A DNA stretch of 64,000 nt, from assembly GCF_900104515.1 (NCBI RefSeq), contig NZ_FNJL01000003.1, positions 62,001-126,000 on the forward strand, written 5' to 3'. Position 1 is the first letter of the stretch, and each line of letters starts with the position of its first letter. Source of the DNA: Paracidovorax cattleyae (lineage in GTDB: Bacteria; Pseudomonadota; Gammaproteobacteria; Burkholderiales; Burkholderiaceae_C). Below the pieces are notes generated by a model that was not told the origin of the DNA, searched no databases, and saw only the letters and a program-made list of their open reading frames with translations. A program made the translations under genes and the position numbers. Shown in pieces: positions 44,767 to 55,362 of the stretch.

Positions 44767-45579
44767 ATGAAAAAAGACGACGCAGGCGCCTCCTCCAAAC
44801 CCAGCGTGCAGGTGCTGGAGCGCATGTTCACCCTCATCGACGTGCTCGCCTCGCGGGAAGAAGCCATTCCCCTGAAGGAAATCAGCGAGAAGACGGGGCT
44901 GCACCCCTCCACTGCGCACCGCATCCTCAACGACCTGACCCTCGGCCGCTTCGTGGACCGGCCCGAATCGGGCAGCTACCGGCTCGGCATGCGGCTCCTG
45001 GAGTTGGGCAACCTCGTCAAGGCCCGGCTGAGCGTGCGGGACGCCGCCCTCCTTCCCATGCGCAGCCTGCACAAGCTGACCCAGCAGCCCGTCAACCTCA
45101 GCATGCGCCAGGGGGACGAGATCGTCTATGTCGAGCGGGCCTACAGCGAGCGCTCCGGCATGCAGGTGGTCCGCGCCATCGGCGGTCGCGCGCCCCTGCA
45201 CCTGACGTCCACCGGCAAGCTGTTCCTGGCGGTGGACGATCCGCAGCGCGTGCGCGCCTATGCCGTGCGCACCGGGCTGGCAGGCCACACGCGCAACAGC
45301 ATCACCCAGTTGCCGGCGCTGGAACGTGAACTGGGCCAGGCCCGGCAGTACGGCATCGCCCGCGACAACGAGGAACTGGAGCTGGGCGTGCGCTGCATGG
45401 CGGCCGGCGTGTTCGACGACCAGGGCCAACTCGTCGCAGGCCTGTCGATTTCGGCCCCGGCCGACCGCCTGGACGAGAACTGGCTTCCCAAGCTGCAGGC
45501 CACTGCAGGAGAAATTTCCGCCGCACTGGGCTACGACCGCAGCCGGACCCAGAAGGCCGAAGGCTCGTCTCCCCGGTAG
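44767..45579 (+). CDS. IclR family transcriptional regulator
   Basis: A 270-residue regulator: N-terminal winged helix (VQVLERMFTLIDVLASREEA, recognition helix in TGLHPSTAHRILNDL) and a C-terminal effector-binding domain (SMRQGDEIVYVERAYSERSG, GGRAPLHLTSTGKLFLAVDD). The start with a Lys-rich leader (MKKDDAGASSK) is preferred over an upstream in-frame codon at 44749. IclR proteins usually regulate catabolism of aromatic or small organic acids, but no such operon is adjacent, so its target is unknown. Confidence 0.9.
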   Translation: MKKDDAGASSKPSVQVLERMFTLIDVLASREEAIPLKEISEKTGLHPSTAHRILNDLTLGRFVDRPESGSYRLGMRLLELGNLVKARLSVRDAALLPMRSLHKLTQQPVNLSMRQGDEIVYVERAYSERSGMQVVRAIGGRAPLHLTSTGKLFLAVDDPQRVRAYAVRTGLAGHTRNSITQLPALERELGQARQYGIARDNEELELGVRCMAAGVFDDQGQLVAGLSISAPADRLDENWLPKLQATAGEISAALGYDRSRTQKAEGSSPR

Positions 45580-45583
45580 ATAA

Positions 45584-45619
45584 AAAAGACAAAGGCCATG
45601 CGCCGGTCCGCGCATGGCC
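45584..45619 (-). terminator. Intrinsic terminator of pbpG
   Basis: Inverted repeat GGCCATGCGC / GCGCATGGCC (45594-45603, 45610-45619) with a six-base loop, followed on the minus strand by a T-rich tract (TTGTCTTTTTTATC). It lies just past the convergent iclR-type gene. Confidence 0.85.
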
Positions 45620-45663
45620 CTGGGATGCCAGACTTCCGCCTTGCGAGGCGGAGTCCGGTGGGG

Positions 45664-46779
45664 TCAGTCCAGCTTCGCGCTCGCCGTGCCGCCCGAGGCA
45701 TGCAGTGTGCTGCCAGAGCCCAGCGACGGCAGCTTCTCCACCCAATGGCGCACGCGCTCTGCATCGCCCAGGCGGCTGAACTGCCCGGCCGAGTCCAGGA
45801 ACACCATGATGAGCTTGCGGCCGGCGATGTGTGCCTGCATCACGAGGCAGCGGCCCGCCTCGGAGATATAGCCCGTCTTCTGCAGGCCGATGTCCCACGC
45901 AGGGCTCTTCACCAGGCGATTGGTGTTGTTGAAGTGCAGCGTGCGGCGGCCCACCGCCACCTCGTAGCCCGGTGACGTGGTGAGTTCGCGCAGCAGCGGG
46001 TCGGAATGGGCGACATTCACCAGCGTGGCGAGATCGCGCGCGCTCGACTGGTTGTGGCTGGACAGACCCGTGGGCTCCACGTAGCGGGTCTCGGTCATGC
46101 CGATCAGGCGGGCCTTGGCATTCATGCGGGCCACGAAGGCCTCCAGGCCGCCAGGGAACGTACGGCCCAGGGCGTGGGCGGCGCGGTTCTCGCTCGACAT
46201 CAGGGCGAGGTGCAGCATTTCGCCACGGGTCAGCGTAGTCCCCACGGCCAGGCGGGAGCTGCTGAACTTCTCGGTATCGACGTCGTCCTGGGTGATGGTG
46301 ATCGGCTCATCCATGGGCAGCTTGGCCTCGGAGATCAGCAGTCCGGTCATGAGCTTGGTGAGCGACGCGATGGGCAGCACCGCATGGTCGTTCTTGCTGA
46401 GCAGCACTTCCTGCGTATCCTGGTCGATCACCAGCGCCACGCTGGACTTCAGGTCAAGGGGATCGGTCACCGAATGCAGGCCGGCGACCTGGCCGAAGGA
46501 CTGGCGCTCCGGAACGATGGCCGCGGCGCGGGGGGCGAACCGGGCGCTGGTGGCCACGGACCGTGTGGCCTTGACCCGCGTAACGGCCTTGCGAGGCACG
46601 GCCTTGGCGGAACGCGATGCCGTGCGCTGCTGCTTGGCAGTGGCCGTGGCAGCCGGCTTCTTCGCTCCCGCTTTCTTGCGCTCGGCCGCGTGCGCTCCAG
46701 GAACGGCCAGTGCAAGGCTCAATGCGCAGAAGGCCAGCGCATGGATGAGCCGGGGGACGATGCGGCAGCGTTCTTGCAT
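45664..46779 (-). CDS. pbpG: D-alanyl-D-alanine endopeptidase (PBP7 type)
   Basis: A 371-residue low-molecular-mass penicillin-binding protein (peptidase S11) that cuts peptidoglycan crosslinks in the periplasm. Signal peptide ALAFCALSLALAVPGAHA, then a Lys/Ala-rich linker of about 60 residues, then the serine hydrolase motifs: SLTK (nucleophile Ser), SSENRAAHAL (SxN) and KTGYISEAG. ATG 46779 has GGAG seven bases upstream; an in-frame TTG at 46791 is less likely. The basic linker may hold it near the wall. Monocistronic with its own terminator. Confidence 0.9.
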   Translation of the reverse strand: MQERCRIVPRLIHALAFCALSLALAVPGAHAAERKKAGAKKPAATATAKQQRTASRSAKAVPRKAVTRVKATRSVATSARFAPRAAAIVPERQSFGQVAGLHSVTDPLDLKSSVALVIDQDTQEVLLSKNDHAVLPIASLTKLMTGLLISEAKLPMDEPITITQDDVDTEKFSSSRLAVGTTLTRGEMLHLALMSSENRAAHALGRTFPGGLEAFVARMNAKARLIGMTETRYVEPTGLSSHNQSSARDLATLVNVAHSDPLLRELTTSPGYEVAVGRRTLHFNNTNRLVKSPAWDIGLQKTGYISEAGRCLVMQAHIAGRKLIMVFLDSAGQFSRLGDAERVRHWVEKLPSLGSGSTLHASGGTASAKLD

Positions 46780-46824
46780 CAGATGCTCCAAGCGGCAAAA
46801 AATTGTATGACAGTGTATGTGAGC

Positions 46825-46859
46825 AAAAAAAGTCGCGCAAGATCAATATCTTGCGCGAC
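46825..46859 (-). terminator. Intrinsic terminator of leuA
   Basis: A perfect 12-bp stem GTCGCGCAAGAT / ATCTTGCGCGAC (46832-46843, 46848-46859) with loop ATTG on the transcript, followed on the minus strand by seven T. It ends the leuA transcript 36 bases after the stop codon. Confidence 0.93.
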
Positions 46860-46895
46860 CTTCTCAATGAAGTGGCTGAATTATAAATTCCAGTT

Positions 46896-48434
46896 TCAAC
46901 CTTGCGCAGCCACGCGTTCGGCTTTGCTTTGTAATTTGTTCAACGCGCTCAGGTACGCCTTGGCTGACGCAACGACGATATCCGGGTCCGCACCCACCCC
47001 GTTGACCACCCTCCCGCTGTCCTGCAGGCGCACCGTCACTTCGCCCTGGCTCTCCGTGGAGCCGCTGATCGCGTTCACCGAGTACAGCACCATCTCCGCG
47101 CCACTGTGCACGTGCGACTCGATCGCCTTGAGCGATGCATCGACCGGGCCATTGCCCTCCGATGCACCGTGCACTTCCTTGCCGTCCACGGTGAAGACCA
47201 CCGTGGCATGGGGCCGCTCGCCGGTCTCGCTGCGCTGCGACAGCGACACGAAGCCGTAGCGCTCGCCGGCACCGGCGGTGGCGTCGCCGCTGACCAGCGC
47301 GAGGATGTCCTCGTCGAAGATCTCGCTCTTGCGGTCCGCGAGCTCCTTGAAGCGCAGGAAGGCGGCGTTCACGTCCGCCTCGCTTTCGAGTTGCACGCCC
47401 AGGTCCTGGAGCCGCTGCTTGAACGCATTGCGCCCGCTCAGCTTGCCCAGCACGATCTTGTTGGCGGTCCAGCCCACATCCTCGGCGCGCATGATCTCGT
47501 AGGTGTCGCGGGCCTTGAGCACGCCGTCCTGGTGGATGCCGCTCGCATGGGCGAATGCATTGGCGCCCACCACGGCCTTGTTCGGCTGGACGACGAAGCC
47601 CGTGGTCTGGCTCACCATGCGGCTGGCGGCCACGATGTGCTGCGTGTCGATGCCCAGCTCCAGGCCGAAATAGTCGCGCCGCGTCTTCACGGCCATGACG
47701 ATCTCCTCCAGCGAGCAGTTGCCCGCCCGCTCGCCCAGGCCGTTGATCGTGCATTCGACCTGACGCGCGCCGCCGATCTTCACGCCCGCCAGGGAGTTCG
47801 CGACCGCCATGCCGAGGTCGTTGTGGCAGTGCACCGACCACACGGCCTTGTCGCTGTTCGGGATGCGCTCGCGCAGGTCCCTGATGAAGTTGCCGTAGAG
47901 CTCGGGGATGGCATAGCCGACCGTGTCCGGCACGTTGATGGTCGTGGCGCCCTCGGCGATCACGGCCTCCAGCACGCGGCAGAGGAAATCGGGCTCGCTC
48001 CGGTAGCCGTCCTCCGGGCTGAATTCGATGTCGGCCACGAGGTTGCGCGCGAAGCGCACGGACTGCTTCGCCTGCTCCAGCACCTGCTCCGGCGTCATGC
48101 GAAGCTTCTTTTCCATGTGCAGCGGGCTGGTGGCGATGAAGGTATGGATGCGCGCGCGCTGCGCATCCTTCAGGGCCTCGGCGGCCCGTGCGATGTCGCG
48201 GTCGTTCGCGCGGGACAGCGAGCACACCGTCGAATCCTTGATGGCCTGGGCGATTGCCTGCACGGCCTCGAAATCCCCGTTCGAGCTGGCAGCGAAGCCG
48301 GCCTCGATCACGTCCACCTTGAGGCGCTCGAGTTGGCGGGCGATGCGCAGCTTCTCGTCCCGGGTCATCGAGGCGCCGGGCGACTGCTCGCCATCGCGCA
48401 GAGTGGTGTCGAAGATGATGAGTTTGTCGGACAT
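46896..48434 (-). CDS. leuA: 2-isopropylmalate synthase
   Basis: A 512-residue enzyme catalysing the first committed step of leucine synthesis (2-ketoisovalerate plus acetyl-CoA). The HMGL-like barrel opens with [20 protein letters not shown] and contains [19 protein letters not shown] and [14 protein letters not shown] with metal-binding His residues; the C-terminal LeuA dimer/allosteric domain (VVFTDG-like [19 protein letters not shown]) mediates feedback by leucine. ATG 48434 has AAGGAG six bases upstream. It follows pssA on the same strand but a terminator lies between them. Confidence 0.95.
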   Translation of the reverse strand: MSDKLIIFDTTLRDGEQSPGASMTRDEKLRIARQLERLKVDVIEAGFAASSNGDFEAVQAIAQAIKDSTVCSLSRANDRDIARAAEALKDAQRARIHTFIATSPLHMEKKLRMTPEQVLEQAKQSVRFARNLVADIEFSPEDGYRSEPDFLCRVLEAVIAEGATTINVPDTVGYAIPELYGNFIRDLRERIPNSDKAVWSVHCHNDLGMAVANSLAGVKIGGARQVECTINGLGERAGNCSLEEIVMAVKTRRDYFGLELGIDTQHIVAASRMVSQTTGFVVQPNKAVVGANAFAHASGIHQDGVLKARDTYEIMRAEDVGWTANKIVLGKLSGRNAFKQRLQDLGVQLESEADVNAAFLRFKELADRKSEIFDEDILALVSGDATAGAGERYGFVSLSQRSETGERPHATVVFTVDGKEVHGASEGNGPVDASLKAIESHVHSGAEMVLYSVNAISGSTESQGEVTVRLQDSGRVVNGVGADPDIVVASAKAYLSALNKLQSKAERVAAQG

Positions 48435-48494
48435 CGTGTGCTCCTTGTCGTTGGTGGTCCGGCTCCCGCCCCGCCGGGCATGCCGGCCCGCAAG

Positions 48495-48527
48495 AAAAAG
48501 GCCCGCTGCCATGTGCATGCGGGCCTT
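48495..48527 (-). terminator. Intrinsic terminator between pssA and leuA
   Basis: Inverted repeat AAGGCCCGC / GCGGGCCTT (minus strand; arms 48519-48527 and 48498-48506) with a 12-base loop, followed by TTTTT on the minus strand. It separates pssA from leuA 87 bases downstream of the pssA stop; it could also act as an attenuator, but no leucine-rich leader peptide is evident before it. Confidence 0.85.
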
Positions 48528-48613
48528 CGTCGGTATGCCTTGCGGTGCCTTGCCGCGTGAAGCGGCGCGCTCGCCGGGCAATGTAGCACAAGCCCGGCAG
48601 GCGCCGGGCGGCG

Positions 48614-49447
48614 TCACTTGTGCAGGCCGCGCTCGTCCGGCTCGTCCGTGGAGATGCTGATCACGCTGCTGTGCTGCCCCTTGGCCTTGCGCCAGGCATA
48701 GACGCCATAGCCGCTCAGCCCATAGAGCACGAAGACGCCGAAGAGCACCGTGGGCGGATGGATGTTCACCACCGCGATGCCCAGGGCGATCAGCACGATG
48801 GTGGCGAACGGCACGCTGCGCTTCATCTGGATGTCCTTGAAGCTGTAGAACGGCACGTTGGTCACCATGGTGAGGCCGGCGTACAGGGTCACGGCGAACA
48901 TCAGCCAGCAGATGTGGTTCCAGGCCACCCAGACATCCACGCCGCGCTGCACGCCCAGCTCGGTCATCAGCCAGATGAAGCCCGCCACCAGTGCCGCGGC
49001 CGCCGGGGACGGCAGTCCCTGGAAATACCGCTTGTCCACCACGCCGGTGTTGACGTTGAAGCGGGCAAGGCGCAGCGCTGCGCACGCGCAATAGACGAAG
49101 GCCGCGATCCAGCCCCAGCGTCCCAGGCCCTTGAGCGCCCATTCGTAGGCAATCAGCCCAGGGGCGGCGCCGAACGACACCATGTCGGACAGCGAATCCA
49201 TCTGCTCGCCGAAGGCGCTCTGGGTGTTGGTCATGCGGGCCACGCGGCCATCCAGGCTGTCGAGCACCATCGCGCAGAACACGCCGACCGCAGCGAGGTC
49301 GAAGCGGCCGTTCATGGCCATCACGATGGCGTAGAAACCGCCGAACAGCGCTGCCAGCGTGAAGAGGTTGGGCAGGATGTAGATGCCTTTGCGGCGCTTG
49401 CGCGTCATCACGCCCGGGGTGCCCGCGGCTTCCTTGCCATCCTGCAT
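48614..49447 (-). CDS. pssA: CDP-diacylglycerol-serine O-phosphatidyltransferase
   Basis: A 277-residue integral membrane CDP-alcohol phosphatidyltransferase making phosphatidylserine, the precursor of phosphatidylethanolamine. The catalytic motif D-G-x2-A-R-x8-G-x3-D-x3-D is met by [20 protein letters not shown] followed by SLSD. It has eight or so hydrophobic helices and the family opening [23 protein letters not shown] 49447 is chosen over 49486. Placed between ilvC and leuA, as commonly seen in betaproteobacteria, although it belongs to lipid synthesis. Confidence 0.93.
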   Translation of the reverse strand: MQDGKEAAGTPGVMTRKRRKGIYILPNLFTLAALFGGFYAIVMAMNGRFDLAAVGVFCAMVLDSLDGRVARMTNTQSAFGEQMDSLSDMVSFGAAPGLIAYEWALKGLGRWGWIAAFVYCACAALRLARFNVNTGVVDKRYFQGLPSPAAAALVAGFIWLMTELGVQRGVDVWVAWNHICWLMFAVTLYAGLTMVTNVPFYSFKDIQMKRSVPFATIVLIALGIAVVNIHPPTVLFGVFVLYGLSGYGVYAWRKAKGQHSSVISISTDEPDERGLHK

Positions 49448-49569
49448 CAGGCGGGCCTCCGGCCTGCCGCGGATGCGGCGGTGCATTCAACCAGTGGATT
49501 CATGCTCATGGGATATACGGCGTAGGCGAATGAAACCGTGGAGTGTAGAGCGCTCCGTACAGGGGCCCG

Positions 49570-49603
49570 AAAATAAAGAAAGGCCACCCGGGCGGGTGGC
49601 CTT
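49570..49603 (-). terminator. Intrinsic terminator of the ilv operon
   Basis: Arms AAGGCCACCCG and CGGGTGGCCTT (49580-49590, 49593-49603) form a strong hairpin; the minus strand continues TTCTTTATTTT. It ends the ilvI-ilvH-ilvC transcript 38 bases after ilvC. Confidence 0.9.
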
Positions 49604-49640
49604 CCACGGACCGCGTGGCGCGCGCCACGGCGGACGGGGA

Positions 49641-51202
<1,562 letters not shown>

Positions 51203-51281
51203 GACTGAAGATTCCTCTTTTCGCTGCCCTCCCCTGGGACCGGTAAGCCCCAGGCTCGGCAGGCAATAGATTCGTCGGAAG

Positions 51282-51304
51282 GCGCCATCCGCAACGGATG
51301 GCGC
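51282..51304. other. Strong hairpin in the ilvI-ilvH intergenic region
   Basis: Perfect 10-bp arms GCGCCATCCG / CGGATGGCGC with a three-base loop, located in the 139-bp gap between ilvI and ilvH. No U-tract follows on the transcript strand, so it is not a standard terminator; it could stabilise the upstream message or adjust ilvH expression. Confidence 0.7.
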
Positions 51305-51341
51305 GACGGGGCGGGAGCCGGCCCCTGCGGCGCTCAGCGGC

Positions 51342-53147
51342 TCAGAGATCCTCCGAGCCGAGCAGCATTTCGGTGATGCCCTTGCCGGCCTGCACCATCG
51401 GGAACACGTTCTCGGTGGGGTCGGTGCGGAAGTCCAGGAAGACCGTCCGGTCCTTGAGCCTGCGGGCCTCGCGCAGCGCGGGCTCCACATCCTGCGGGCG
51501 CTCGATGAGCAGGCCGACATGGCCGTAGGCCTCGGCGAGCTTCACGAAGTTCGGCAGCGCATCCATGTAGCTGTGGCTGTAGCGGCCGGAGTATTCGATT
51601 TCCTGCCACTGGCGCACCATGCCCAGGTAGCGGTTGTTGAGCGAGCAGATCTTGATCGGCGTGTTGTACTGCAGGCAGGTCGAGAGTTCCTGGATGTTCA
51701 TCTGCACCGAGCCCTCGCCCGTGATGCAGAACACCTCGCTCTGCGGCTTCGCCAGCTTGATGCCCATGGCATAGGGGATGCCCACTCCCATGGTGCCCAG
51801 CCCGCCGGAGTTGATCCAGCGGCGCGGCTCGTCGAACCGGTAGTACTGGGCGGCCCACATCTGGTGCTGACCCACGTCGGACGTGACATAGGTGTCCGCA
51901 TCCCTGGTCATGTTCCAGAGCGTCTCGACCACGAACTGCGGCTTGATGACCTCCTGGTTGCCCCGGTCGTACTTCAGGCAGTCGCGGCGGCGCCACCCCT
52001 CGATGGTGTCCCACCAGGACGCCAGGGCCGCGGCATCGGGCCGGACGGTGGACTCGCGCACCATGGAGATCAGTTCGGTCAGCACGTCCTTGACGTCGCC
52101 CACGATGGGCACATCCACCTTGACGCGCTTGGAGATGCTCGACGGGTCGATATCCACGTGGATGATCTTGCGGTCGTTCTGGGCGAAATGCTTCGGGTTG
52201 CCGATCACCCGGTCGTCGAAGCGCGCACCCACCGCCAGCAGGACGTCGCAGTTCTGCATGGCGTTGTTGGCCTCGATGGTGCCGTGCATGCCCAGCATGC
52301 CCAGGAACTTGGGCGAGCTCGCGGGATAGGCGCCCAGCCCCATGAGCGTGTTGGTGACCGGATAGCCCAGCATGTCCACCAGCGTGCGCAGCTCCTGCGT
52401 GGCGTTGCCGAGCAGCACGCCGCCGCCGGTGTAGATATAGGGGCGCCTGGCGGAGAGCAGAAGTTGCAGCGCCTTGCGGATCTGCCCGCCATGACCGCGG
52501 CGGACCGGGTTGTAGGAGCGCATTTCCACGCTCTGCGGATAGCCGTGGTAGGGCACCTTCCGGAAGGAGACGTCCTTCGGGATGTCCACCACCACGGGGC
52601 CGGGGCGGCCGGTGCGGGCGATGTGGAAGGCCTTCTTCAGGGTCTCCGCGAGGTCGCGCGTGTCCTTGACCAGGAAGTTGTGCTTGACGATGGGGCGCGT
52701 GATGCCCACGGTGTCGCACTCCTGGAAGGCATCCAGGCCGATCGCCGGCGTGGGCACCTGGCCGGAGATGATGACCATGGGAATCGAATCCATGTAGGCC
52801 GTCGCGATGCCGGTCACCGCGTTCGTGAGGCCCGGCCCGGAGGTCACCAGCGCCACGCCCACGTCGCCGGTGGCGCGCGCATAGCCGTCCGCCGCATGCA
52901 CCGCGGCCTGCTCGTGCCGCACCAGCACGTGCTGGATGGTGTCCTGCTTGTAGAGGGCGTCGTAGATGTAGAGCACCGCACCGCCCGGGTAGCCCCACAT
53001 GTACTGCACGCCTTCGGCCTGCAATGCCTTGATGAGGATTTCGGCTCCCATGAGATCCTGGGGAGCAGCGGAGGTGCCGGATGCGTGGGTTCCGCCCGCC
53101 TGCGCGGCGGTGGATGCCGAAGAGAGCTCGGCCCTGGAGATTTCCAT
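51342..53147 (-). CDS. ilvI: Acetolactate synthase large subunit
   Basis: A 601-residue thiamine-diphosphate enzyme condensing pyruvate to acetolactate (or with 2-ketobutyrate). Domains: N-terminal PYR (YMWGYPGGAVLYIYDAL, VRHEQAAVHAADGYARA with catalytic Glu), central FAD-binding (GARFDDRVIGNPKHFA) and C-terminal PP domain with the ThDP motif GEGSVQMNIQELSTCLQYN. The ATG at 53147 has AAAGG upstream; a TTG two codons earlier is less likely. The first 35 residues are a low-complexity extension. First gene of ilvI-ilvH-ilvC. The 292-bp upstream region holds no further gene; it should contain the ilv promoter (a CATAAT at about 53298 on the minus strand is a candidate -10). Confidence 0.95.
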   Translation of the reverse strand: MEISRAELSSASTAAQAGGTHASGTSAAPQDLMGAEILIKALQAEGVQYMWGYPGGAVLYIYDALYKQDTIQHVLVRHEQAAVHAADGYARATGDVGVALVTSGPGLTNAVTGIATAYMDSIPMVIISGQVPTPAIGLDAFQECDTVGITRPIVKHNFLVKDTRDLAETLKKAFHIARTGRPGPVVVDIPKDVSFRKVPYHGYPQSVEMRSYNPVRRGHGGQIRKALQLLLSARRPYIYTGGGVLLGNATQELRTLVDMLGYPVTNTLMGLGAYPASSPKFLGMLGMHGTIEANNAMQNCDVLLAVGARFDDRVIGNPKHFAQNDRKIIHVDIDPSSISKRVKVDVPIVGDVKDVLTELISMVRESTVRPDAAALASWWDTIEGWRRRDCLKYDRGNQEVIKPQFVVETLWNMTRDADTYVTSDVGQHQMWAAQYYRFDEPRRWINSGGLGTMGVGIPYAMGIKLAKPQSEVFCITGEGSVQMNIQELSTCLQYNTPIKICSLNNRYLGMVRQWQEIEYSGRYSHSYMDALPNFVKLAEAYGHVGLLIERPQDVEPALREARRLKDRTVFLDFRTDPTENVFPMVQAGKGITEMLLGSEDL

Positions 53148-53439
53148 GATCAACCTTTGTGAATTTCTCTGACGAAAAACCTAGGGTGCTCCTTGCAAGG
53201 TTCTTGTGGAACCAGCGTGGAACTTGAGGCCTCGGACATGGGCGAAATGATGGATGCGCCGGACCGGGACCCGTTTGCCTTTTTGAATTGCAGGGCCGAT
53301 TATGGCACTGTCGCCCTGCCCGGCGGCGCGCCCGGCCCAAAAAACATCAAGCCGGTGCGATAATGCGCGCCAAACACCCGCCGTTGCGCTGTGCGCCGTG
53401 CGGCCTCCCTTTCCTGCCCTTCATGGGCCCCGACCTCTC

Positions 53440-54009
53440 TTGGCGACCGAACAGGAACTGTCCGACTTTCTCAAAAGCGTGGAAAAGCGAGCCTTCAAGC
53501 GCTCGATCTACCATGTGCGCAATGAGGAAGCGGCATTGGACATCGTCCAGGACAGCATGCTCAAGCTGGCCGAGCACTACGGGGACAAGCCGCCGGCAGA
53601 GCTGCCGATGCTGTTCCAGCGCATCCTGTCCAACTGCACGCTGGACTGGTTCCGGCGCCAGAAGACCCGCAATGCGCTCTTTTCGAACATGAGCGATTTC
53701 GAGGGACCGGGCGAGGACGGCGACGATTTCGATCTTCTGGAAGCCTATTCGGGCCCCGAGGACCGGCAGACGTCGCAGAGCGCGGAAGATCTGGCGCGCC
53801 GCGCCCAGGTCTTCCGGGATATCGAATCGGAGATCCAGGAGTTGCCCCCTCGTCAACGGGAGGCGTTCTTGATGCGTTACTGGGAAGAGATGGATGTAGC
53901 GGAAACAGCCGCGGCCATGGGCTGCTCGGAAGGCAGCGTCAAGACCCATTGTTTCCGCGCCATCCAGACCCTCAGCAAGGCACTGAAGGCACGAGGAATC
54001 GAACTATGA
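53440..54009 (+). CDS. RNA polymerase sigma factor, ECF-like
   Basis: A 189-residue sigma-70-family factor. Region 2 is at FKRSIYHVRNEEAALDIVQD followed by SMLKLAEHYG, and region 4 at LPPRQREAFLMRYWEEMDVA with the helix-turn-helix TAAAMGCSEGSVKTHCFRAI. Between them is an acidic linker (GPGEDGDDFDLLEAYSGPED). The start is a TTG (reading LATEQELSDFLKSVEK), chosen because family members begin there; an in-frame ATG at 53302 would add 46 unlikely residues. Its stop overlaps the start of the DUF3619 gene, so the two are coupled, as sigma and anti-sigma genes often are. Target regulon unknown. Confidence 0.82.
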   Translation: MATEQELSDFLKSVEKRAFKRSIYHVRNEEAALDIVQDSMLKLAEHYGDKPPAELPMLFQRILSNCTLDWFRRQKTRNALFSNMSDFEGPGEDGDDFDLLEAYSGPEDRQTSQSAEDLARRAQVFRDIESEIQELPPRQREAFLMRYWEEMDVAETAAAMGCSEGSVKTHCFRAIQTLSKALKARGIEL

Positions 54010-54470
54010 ACTCCACTTCCCAATCCCTTTCCGTCCAGGAAGCAGGCGCGGAGCGTTTTGCCCGCCGCGTCACCGCGCGCCTGTCCGAGGGCACGGCGGA
54101 CATGCCCTACGACATCTCGGAGCGCCTGCGGGCAGCCCGCGTGCAGGCCGTTTCCCGCCGCAAGCGGGTGGCGTCGGTTCCCGCGCTCCAGACGACCGGA
54201 GCTGCGGCCGTGTTCGGCAACAGGGGCAGCGCCATCCTGGGCGGAGGCGGAGAAGGCCGTACCTGGTGGCGGGCACTGGTGTCCGCGATCCCCCTGACGG
54301 CCCTCGCCGTCGGCCTCGTGGTCATCAACGTGTCGCAGGAAGAAAAAGGCATGAACGAGGTAGCGGAAGTGGATGCGGCCCTGCTCACCGACGACCTTCC
54401 GCCCTCCGCCTATGCCGATCCGGGCTTCCTGCAGTACCTCAAGACCACCGCACAGACTCCGAAACGCTGA
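54006..54470 (+). CDS. DUF3619 membrane protein, possible anti-sigma factor
   Basis: A 154-residue single-pass membrane protein: about 85 cytoplasmic residues, one helix (ALVSAIPLTALAVGLVVINV), and about 45 periplasmic residues ending PSAYADPGFLQYLKTT. The layout and the ATGA overlap with the sigma gene suggest an anti-sigma factor, though the family (DUF3619) has no proven role that I know of and no zinc-type H-x3-C-x2-C motif is visible. Confidence refers to the gene; the function is inference from position and topology. Confidence 0.82.
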   Translation: MNSTSQSLSVQEAGAERFARRVTARLSEGTADMPYDISERLRAARVQAVSRRKRVASVPALQTTGAAAVFGNRGSAILGGGGEGRTWWRALVSAIPLTALAVGLVVINVSQEEKGMNEVAEVDAALLTDDLPPSAYADPGFLQYLKTTAQTPKR

Positions 54471-54482
54471 CTCCCTTCCTGC

Positions 54483-55355
54483 ATGCCCACAGCCTCGCTC
54501 GCCGCCTCACGACTGATGCCAGCCACCGTGCTGGCTTTCGCATTGCTGGGCGCCCTGTCCGTGCTCGGCTGGCAGGCATGGAAGCAGGCGGGCATGGCGC
54601 CGAGCGCACCGGTGCCGGCCGAGGCCCTGGCCAGCAAGCACACCGCACGCGGCCCTGAGGCACGGTTGACCGCCCCCGACCCCGACGGGGCGGGCACGGG
54701 CCCATCGTGGAGCGAGCTCACTGCCGCGCAGAAGCACGCCCTGGGTCCACTGGGCGACCGCTGGGCCACCATGAGCGAGGCCCAGAAGCGGCACTGGCTG
54801 ACGCTGGCCGCCTCGTTCCCGCACCTGTCCGCGCACGAGCAGCAGAAGCTGCAGGCCCGCATCACCGACTGGGCCAGCCTCAGCGGCCAGCAGCGCAGCC
54901 AGGCGCGGCTGAACTACGCCCTGACGAACAAGCTGTCCGTTGATGACAAGCGCGCGCAGTGGGAAGCCTATCTGGCGCTGAGCGAGGAAGAGCGCAGGCA
55001 GCTGGCCGCCCACGCCGCGCCCCGCCCCACGGGAGCCGCGACCGCGATACGGCCGATTTCCCCGCGCAAGCTGGCCCGGGTGCCGGCCGCGACATCCGCG
55101 GTCAACCGCGCCAACGCCCCCAAGATACCCTCGCCGCCGGCCTCCCACCCCATGCAGGCGCTGCCCGTGATCGTGGCTCCCGCCGCGGTGCTTCCTGCCT
55201 CCGCCGCGGTGGTCGAGACGCAACCCGTGGCGGTGCCCAATGCAGTGCCCGGCCCGCTGCCGCCGCTTTCCACGGCTACAGAGGCCTCACCTCCCGCGGC
55301 AGCGCCCTCCTCCCAGGAAACCAAGGACAGCGAGTCGCAGTATGCGCCGCAATAA
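54483..55355 (+). CDS. DUF3106 periplasmic protein
   Basis: A 290-residue protein with an N-terminal membrane anchor (VLAFALLGALSVLGWQAW) and a helical periplasmic domain of the DUF3106 type (WSELTAAQKHALGPLGDRWA, WLTLAASFPHLSAHEQQKLQ, then AYLALSEEERRQLAAHA), which is a repetitive Trp/Leu/Gln helix pattern loosely like Spy/CpxP chaperones. The C-terminal 100 residues are Pro/Ala-rich. It begins 12 bp after the DUF3619 gene and is part of the same operon; a role in sensing or answering envelope stress would fit but is unproven. Confidence 0.82.
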   Translation: MPTASLAASRLMPATVLAFALLGALSVLGWQAWKQAGMAPSAPVPAEALASKHTARGPEARLTAPDPDGAGTGPSWSELTAAQKHALGPLGDRWATMSEAQKRHWLTLAASFPHLSAHEQQKLQARITDWASLSGQQRSQARLNYALTNKLSVDDKRAQWEAYLALSEEERRQLAAHAAPRPTGAATAIRPISPRKLARVPAATSAVNRANAPKIPSPPASHPMQALPVIVAPAAVLPASAAVVETQPVAVPNAVPGPLPPLSTATEASPPAAAPSSQETKDSESQYAPQ

Positions 55356-55362
55356 TCCGGGA

